Assembly (NCBI GenBank): GCA_020636325.1 | Contig: JACJYC010000004.1 | Coordinates: 496,001-560,000, forward strand | Source of the DNA: Lewinellaceae bacterium | GTDB taxonomy: Bacteria; Bacteroidota; Bacteroidia; Chitinophagales; Saprospiraceae | Length of the DNA: 64,000 nucleotides | Direction of reading: 5' to 3' | In this document: positions 59,158-64,000 of the stretch, piece by piece | Position numbering within the stretch: the first letter of the stretch is position 1 | How the letters are laid out: every line of letters starts with the position of its first letter | Notes under the pieces: generated by a model | Told to the model about the DNA's origin: nothing | Seen by the model: only the letters and a program-made list of their open reading frames with translations | Databases searched by the model: none | Program-made: the position numbers and the translations under genes

Positions 59158-61671
59158 TTATTGAAGCTTTCGCAGGCGGATTTCCACGCGCCTGTTTTGA
59201 GCGCGGCCGTCTTCGGTGTCGTTCTCCGCAACCGGTTTGCTGTAGCCGAAACCTTCCGATTTCACCATACCCGGATCAATGCCTTTGCTGATCAGGTAGT
59301 TCCTGACGGCCCTGGCCCTTCGTTCGGACAAATCCTTGTTATAATCCTGTCCGCCGACATTATCCGTATGCCCGTTCAGGGTGGCCTCCAGCCCGAGCTG
59401 CAGGATCAACCCCGCCATCCGGTCCAATTCAGGGTAGGATTCCGGCTTGAGTTCGTCTTTGGCGGTGTCGAAAAATACATTTTTCAGGGGGAGTGTGATC
59501 TCTCCGCCGGCCATTTCCTCGATGGTTGGCGCCGTGATATCCGTGGTTATTTTCCGGGCGTCGGTTTTTTCTCTCAGGTCGATGTTGTCACTGACCGGGA
59601 ACCGGTTCTCCGCTTTGACGGTGTAGCTGTAGAGCTTTCCTTTCGGGAGGGTGATGAAAAATTCTCCGGTGACCGGATCCGGCCGGATGGTTGCGATCCA
59701 TTTGGCCGCCTCCAGGTCCTCCACTTCGATCTCGCCGGTGATGGGGGTGCCGTCCGTTCCGGTGAGTTTGCCGGCTATGGTCGTTACGGCATCGGGTCGG
59801 GCTTCTTCGGGCAGATCCACCTGGAAAAGGTCCTCCATGCCGTTGTCGGCATCCGCTGAAAAATAGGCGGTTTTGCCGTCAGTGCTCACCTTGTAACCCC
59901 AATCGCCGCCGGTGGTATTGATCTCCTTGCCCAGGTTGACGGGCTCCGACCATTCCAGCCACCCTTCCCCGATGCGGGTGGTTTTGAAGACATCCAACCC
60001 TCCGAACCCGCCGTGCCCTGAAGAGCTGAAATACAGGGTCCGCATATCCGGATGGAGGAACGGGGACCGCTCTGTCCAGGGGGTGTTGATGGTGGTGCCC
60101 AGGTTAATGGGTTTACCCCATTGTCCGTCCGGTTGTTTGAGGCAAAGGAACAGGTCGATATTGTCATCCAGGTCGAAGCCGACGCGGTCGAGCCGCCTGG
60201 CGGCGAAGATGACGGCCTGCCCGTCGGGCGAAAGGGTCGTCCCGCCCTGCCACTCGGAAGCCTGGAGGTCGCCGAAAAGCGGCTGCGGTTTGGCCCAGCC
60301 TATGGGCGACTTCATGCTGGCTTTGACCCGGGCTTCTTCGAATACGATAAGGGTTGTTCCGTCGCTGGAGAGGGCAAGCGGCGCCTGGTTCTTGAGCGGA
60401 TGCAGGAAGGGTTGCACCCCCTGGGGAACGGACCAGCCGGATTTGGCTGTCCACTGGCTTTTGTAAATATTCTCGATTTTGTTCTCCCGGCGGCAAAAGT
60501 ACAACTCCTTGCCGTCGGCGGCTACAACCGGCGAGTACTCGCCAAGGTCGGTATTGATATGGGTGCCGATGGGCTCGGGGTGCAGCCCGTGGACCGGCGC
60601 TTTCAGCATGGACGTCAGGTTGGCGATCCAGGGATGGTCAGCGCCGAAACAGGACCCCATCCGCTCCAATTGTTCCAGGGCTCCTGCCCAGTTCCTGCTG
60701 CGCAGATCGGGTTCGAGCAAACGCATCAAAACTTCCCAGGCATGGTAGCGGGGCGCTGCGGCTTTTACATAACTCTCCCAGGCGGCCCGGTTGTTGCCCG
60801 AAAGGATATCCTCATCTGCGGGCGCCTGCCGGAGCAACGCCAGTTCGTTGTTGTACCAGCTCGAATCCATGTATTCTCCGAATTGACCGAAAAAATGGTT
60901 GAAATCTTCTTTCCGGCCGCTGGCGGCGTATTTCCTGAAAATCTCGCGGGCAGTCATCGGGATCTTGGCCGTATCCATGCCTTTCAGTGCGCTTTCCACA
61001 AACGCCATAAAGGAAGCGTTCGGCATAGCACCTGCCAGATACTTATCCAGCACCGGCAGCAAATCCGGGTGGTCCTTCACAAAGGACAATACGACGAATA
61101 CATCGGTCGTGTCTTTTTCCATGAAGTAGGCCAGGGCCAGGGTTTCTTCATAGTCACGGACCAAATCGTCGTTATACCGGGCGATATTGTCCTTGTTCTT
61201 GTCATAGAAGGCTTTGATTTTCGAATAAGCGGGCTTGCGGTGCATTTCTTCCAGGAAAAACTGATTCCTGGCCTGGTACGCCGGCATCTGGAGTTTGGGC
61301 GGAATGGGTTTGAAGGTTTCCAGGAAACGCTCAACAGCTGCGCTTTTTCCAGACTGCAGGGCGGCGGAATAGCTGCCTTCTTTCAATCCGTTCTTGAAAC
61401 GGGTATAACTTTCCTGCGAGATGCCGTAGCTTCGCTCCAGCTTGTTCTTTTTGCCGTTATTGAGCTTTCGCCAATAGCGTTGGGATAGTAAGATGGTCGA
61501 ATAGGCGGAGTCGGGCAGGAAATTGCCGGAAGCGGGATCTCCAAGCTTATGAGCCTGGTCCCATAGCGATAAAGCTTCGTCGAAGTCGTCAATTTTGTCT
61601 TGAGCGGAAAGAAAAGCCGGAAGAAAAAGAACTAAAGCGAAAACAGCTAAAAGGGGCAGCGATCTGTACAT
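59158..61671 (-). CDS. OmpA-family protein with PD40/TolB-like repeats (PorE-like architecture)
   Basis: Product of 837 residues. A signal peptide (MYRSLPLLAVFALVLFLPAFLSAQ) is followed by a helical region (about 25-340; possibly TPR-like), then PD40 (WD40-like) repeats (about 375-650: SPVVAADGKELYFCRRE, GGTTLSPDGQAVIFAARR, SPFLHPDMRTLYFSSSGHGG), a carboxypeptidase-regulatory-like domain (about 655-715) and an OmpA peptidoglycan-binding domain (about 725-837: VFFDTAKDELKPESYPELDR, NGHTDNVGGQDYNKDLSERR). This architecture resembles the T9SS component PorE and related Bacteroidota OmpA proteins, which would fit the T9SS cargo nearby, but the assignment is not certain. The start at 61671 gives a clean signal peptide. 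Confidence 0.87.
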   Translation of the reverse strand: MYRSLPLLAVFALVLFLPAFLSAQDKIDDFDEALSLWDQAHKLGDPASGNFLPDSAYSTILLSQRYWRKLNNGKKNKLERSYGISQESYTRFKNGLKEGSYSAALQSGKSAAVERFLETFKPIPPKLQMPAYQARNQFFLEEMHRKPAYSKIKAFYDKNKDNIARYNDDLVRDYEETLALAYFMEKDTTDVFVVLSFVKDHPDLLPVLDKYLAGAMPNASFMAFVESALKGMDTAKIPMTAREIFRKYAASGRKEDFNHFFGQFGEYMDSSWYNNELALLRQAPADEDILSGNNRAAWESYVKAAAPRYHAWEVLMRLLEPDLRSRNWAGALEQLERMGSCFGADHPWIANLTSMLKAPVHGLHPEPIGTHINTDLGEYSPVVAADGKELYFCRRENKIENIYKSQWTAKSGWSVPQGVQPFLHPLKNQAPLALSSDGTTLIVFEEARVKASMKSPIGWAKPQPLFGDLQASEWQGGTTLSPDGQAVIFAARRLDRVGFDLDDNIDLFLCLKQPDGQWGKPINLGTTINTPWTERSPFLHPDMRTLYFSSSGHGGFGGLDVFKTTRIGEGWLEWSEPVNLGKEINTTGGDWGYKVSTDGKTAYFSADADNGMEDLFQVDLPEEARPDAVTTIAGKLTGTDGTPITGEIEVEDLEAAKWIATIRPDPVTGEFFITLPKGKLYSYTVKAENRFPVSDNIDLREKTDARKITTDITAPTIEEMAGGEITLPLKNVFFDTAKDELKPESYPELDRMAGLILQLGLEATLNGHTDNVGGQDYNKDLSERRARAVRNYLISKGIDPGMVKSEGFGYSKPVAENDTEDGRAQNRRVEIRLRKLQ

Positions 61672-61716
61672 ATGACAATTGGTTGGTCCTGATTCCTTGA
61701 AATGATGCATTTGCAT

Positions 61717-61724
61717 TAAAGTTA
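61717..61724 (-). promoter_or_regulatory. Probable -7 element of the OmpA/PD40 gene
   Basis: The minus strand reads TAACTTTA, one mismatch to TAnnTTTG, 45 nt before the ATG at 61671. The same octamer is found before the T9SS gene at 57352. Confidence 0.35.
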
Positions 61725-61778
61725 CAAATTTTTCCATAAAAATGATTTGCTCATCGCGGTAATCCCTATTATTGCCTT

Positions 61779-62789
61779 ATGATAAGCGCGGAGCAAATAC
61801 TGGCCAATCTGAAGCATGGAGAATACCATCCCGTGTACCTGTTGCATGGGACGGAGTCCTATTTCATCGATCAGATTTCGGACCATATTGAGGAGAATGC
61901 CTTGAACGATATGGAAAAAGCGTTCAACCAGCTTATCCTCTACGGGCGCGATACCGACTACCAGGCCGTAATTGACAACGCCCGAAGATACCCCGTTGGT
62001 GCGCCCCGCCAGGTAATTATTATTAAGGAAGCCCAGGATATGAAGACCTTGGCGGAGCTTACCGCCTATGTTGAACAACCCGCGCCCATGACGGTTCTCG
62101 TCATTTGCCATAAACATAAAAGCCTGAGCATGGCCACCAGGCTGGGTAAGGCGCTCAAGGCCAAAGCGGTTGTATTCGAATCCAAACCGCTGTACGACAA
62201 TCAGGTGCCCGCATGGATTCAGCAATACCTCAAATCAAAGAAACTGACCGTCCAGCAGGATATTGCCGGATTGATCGGGGATTATCTGGGGACCGACTTG
62301 TCCAAAATTGCAAACGAACTCGATAAGCTGGCCCTGAACCTGCCCGCAAAATCGGAGGTTTCCCGGCAGGATATCGAGACGCATATCGGCATAAGCAAGG
62401 ATTTCAGCATCTTCGAGCTGCAAAATGCCATTGGTGAAAGAAATACGGTCAAGGTAAACCGGATCGTTCACTACTTTGAGGCAAACCCCAAAAAGAATCC
62501 CATTCAAATGGTCATCGGAACGCTTTACGGATTCTTCAGTAAAATCTACATGATGCATTTTTTGCGCAATACCCCGGAAAACGAGTTGATCAATGCACTG
62601 GGACTCCGGTCGGCTTATTTCCTGAAGGACTACAGGCTGGCCGCACGGAATTTTCCGTTGGAGAAAACCGAAAAGGCCATCGGTATCCTCAAAACCTACG
62701 ACCTTCGCTCAAAAGGCGTGGAATTCAATTCAACGGGGAAGCCGGAAAACGAGCTGCTGAGAGAAATGGTATGGCGGATCCTGCATTAG
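61779..62789 (+). CDS. holA: DNA polymerase III subunit delta
   Basis: Product of 336 residues, typical HolA length. It has the N-terminal HYPVYLLHGTE-like segment (YHPVYLLHGTESYFIDQISD), the AAA+-like MTVLVICHKHKSL and the delta-specific region YLGTDLSKIANELDKLALNL, with a C-terminal helical domain (LRSAYFLKDYRLAARNFPLE). It acts in the clamp-loader complex to open and place the beta sliding clamp. Cytoplasmic. Divergent from the OmpA/PD40 gene. No consistent promoter was identified. Confidence 0.92.
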   Translation: MISAEQILANLKHGEYHPVYLLHGTESYFIDQISDHIEENALNDMEKAFNQLILYGRDTDYQAVIDNARRYPVGAPRQVIIIKEAQDMKTLAELTAYVEQPAPMTVLVICHKHKSLSMATRLGKALKAKAVVFESKPLYDNQVPAWIQQYLKSKKLTVQQDIAGLIGDYLGTDLSKIANELDKLALNLPAKSEVSRQDIETHIGISKDFSIFELQNAIGERNTVKVNRIVHYFEANPKKNPIQMVIGTLYGFFSKIYMMHFLRNTPENELINALGLRSAYFLKDYRLAARNFPLEKTEKAIGILKTYDLRSKGVEFNSTGKPENELLREMVWRILH

Positions 62790-62942
62790 AATAACCGATT
62801 TGATTATATTCGATGCTTTTTTTCTTCCCATAAAGCCGATAAACGCCCATTAAACCAGCACAACTACACAAAACAGGGGGGCAAAAGGATAGTCAACACC
62901 GGCTGTTGCCAGGTGGTGCGCTATAACCAAAAACCGAGAAAT

Positions 62943-64000
62943 ATGGTCCTTTTGCAAATCAATGTCTGCGTCCTGCTGTTCTTGTCTGGGCCGGGTCCTC
63001 ACGTCCCTGTGCCGGCTAATGAGAAGATTCCCTGGGATTTTGTCCGTTCAGCCGACCCGGGCGTAGTAGCCGATTCCATCCTCACCGGCGAATTCTTTGA
63101 ATATTGTCCCGACCTGAGCGGGATGACAGGCCCTGTTGCGGTCAATTTTATTTGCAATACGGCCGATTGGGAATGGACGCCGCCCTGCCTGGGTTTTGTC
63201 GGCGCCGGCCCCGGCCTGGCTGAAGCCTGCGTCTCCTTTTGCGACGGGACAAAATGCGATACGATGGTCTTTTCCATTTCGGTCTTTGATAATTTCCTGG
63301 GTGCGGTAACCGATACCGCGCTGACGGTGTACGGCGAACCGGTCAGCATTCCGGTATTGGACAACGACTGGATCACCCTCAACGATATTGAATCCATCTA
63401 CCTCGTGGACCACCCACTGAAAGGAGAGGCGGAACTGATATTTGACGGAACCATCGCCTATACCCCGGATTCGGGCTTTTGCAAGGGGCAGGATCGTTTC
63501 TCCTACGGCATCTGCAACCAGACCGGCTGCGACACAACGGAAGTAGTGGTGATGCTAAAAGACGATACCGGCATCTGCGACGGCGTATGGCCGGGGGATG
63601 TCCGGCCGGACGGCCTGGTCAACGTGATCGATTTCTGGGCCGTGGGCCTGGGGTTCTATCACCAGAATACGGGGCCGGTCCGGCCGGATGCTACCGCAGA
63701 ATGGACTGCGCAGCCCTCCCCGGATTGGGCCACCAATATCACTTTCATCGAAGCCATCAACCGCAAACACGTCGATTGCAACGGCGACGGCGCCATCAAT
63801 AAACTGGATTACGAGGTGATCGATCAGAATTGGGGGAAATTCCATGACCAGTTGATCGTTGAAAAGATTCCCGCCGAAGCATCCGAATTCGCGCTTGGCA
63901 TCAAGCCGCTTGGACTTGAAAAGGAGGTCTCGGCTTTTGAGGTTTCCTGGCAGAACAACCCCGACAGCCTTAACGGATTTGCCTTTAAGATAAAATTGCC
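62943..64000 (+). CDS. Dockerin-like/cohesin-like secreted protein, C-terminus beyond window
   Basis: An open frame from ATG 62943 (MVLLQINVCVLLFLSGPG) runs to the window end without a stop (352 residues so far). A signal-like N-terminus is followed by Ig-like beta domains, including a Big_9-type module with VTDTALTVYGEPVSIPVLDN and TIAYTPDSGFCKGQDRFSYG. Two dockerin-type calcium loops come next (DVRPDGLVNVID and DCNGDGAINKLD, about 60 residues apart), then the start of a cohesin-like domain (FALGIKPLGLEKEVSAFEVS). The module order matches 587-1690; a T9SS sorting domain may follow beyond the edge. A near-consensus TATATTCG element lies upstream. Confidence 0.82.
   Translation, partial: MVLLQINVCVLLFLSGPGPHVPVPANEKIPWDFVRSADPGVVADSILTGEFFEYCPDLSGMTGPVAVNFICNTADWEWTPPCLGFVGAGPGLAEACVSFCDGTKCDTMVFSISVFDNFLGAVTDTALTVYGEPVSIPVLDNDWITLNDIESIYLVDHPLKGEAELIFDGTIAYTPDSGFCKGQDRFSYGICNQTGCDTTEVVVMLKDDTGICDGVWPGDVRPDGLVNVIDFWAVGLGFYHQNTGPVRPDATAEWTAQPSPDWATNITFIEAINRKHVDCNGDGAINKLDYEVIDQNWGKFHDQLIVEKIPAEASEFALGIKPLGLEKEVSAFEVSWQNNPDSLNGFAFKIKL

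Noticed and set aside
1..64000. tRNA and rRNA genes
   Set aside because: No cloverleaf with a TTCGAAT-type arm or rRNA segment was noticed by eye; a covariance scan would be decisive.

Overview
The window is chromosomal DNA of a Bacteroidota bacterium, most likely family Saprospiraceae. Three lines of evidence support this. Several secreted proteins end in type IX secretion (T9SS) sorting domains: type A on the genes ending at 1690, 4546, 11109 and 59154, and type B on the gene ending at 16423. Many families are typical of the phylum: OstA-like, DUF4296, DUF2911, DUF3078-like, DUF6089-like barrels, FtsX/MacB permeases and NrtR/AraR-type Nudix regulators. Promoters follow the Bacteroidota TAnnTTTG (-7) pattern, and no Shine-Dalgarno sequence is evident. 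The paired dockerin-like/cohesin-like proteins at both window ends resemble proteins I know from Saprospiraceae. No rRNA, tRNA, CRISPR array, phage or intact insertion sequence was found.

Layout. 1-4.8 kb: the N-terminus of a paralogous hypothetical protein, then two T9SS cargo proteins (dockerin/cohesin-like; eight-Kazal plus PKD). 4.8-10.2 kb (minus): amidohydrolase lipoprotein, membrane protein and a sortilin-like Asp-box protein. 10.4-14.5 kb: T9SS protein, SDR, SixA-like phosphatase, DUF4296 lipoprotein and a polytopic membrane protein. 14.5-18.8 kb (minus operon): two outer-membrane proteins behind a large type-B T9SS adhesin-like protein. 19.5-24.8 kb: NrtR-like regulator divergent from an OstA-like LPS-transport protein, then DUF2911 and an MscS channel. 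24.8-30 kb: envelope proteins (DUF3078-like, TonB/MORN fusion) and a DUF2177-DUF1295 pair. 30.2-35 kb: a giant ThuA/sugar-dehydrogenase/PKD/cytochrome c/CBM lipoprotein and an NHL protein. 35.3-39.7 kb: Fur, RSH (ppGpp) and an extended MiaA. 39.8-45.5 kb: GH9-like hydrolase and a second sortilin-like protein. 45.5-50.5 kb: an unusual S8 peptidase with two unknown neighbours. 50.7-64 kb: paralog of the first gene, DUF6089-like barrel, K+ channel, FtsX-type permease, T9SS protein, OmpA/PD40 protein, holA and a second dockerin/cohesin-like protein cut by the right edge.

The genes are a mix of housekeeping functions (holA, miaA, RSH, Fur, the OstA-like protein) and a large secreted or envelope repertoire. 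The latter suggests a surface-active polymer degrader that displays adhesive, inhibitor and Asp-box proteins through T9SS. The most unusual non-coding feature is a set of unrelated short tandem repeats (7, 9, 12 and 19 bp, plus CT-rich tracts) in gene-free intervals, together with a dispersed ~90-bp repeat present twice and a ~144-bp element bounded by ~30-bp imperfect terminal inverted repeats. No clearly new defence or mobile system was found. The best candidates for new biology are these repeats, the extended MiaA, the signal-less S8 protease locus with Asp replaced by Glu, and the Kazal and dockerin/cohesin secreted proteins.
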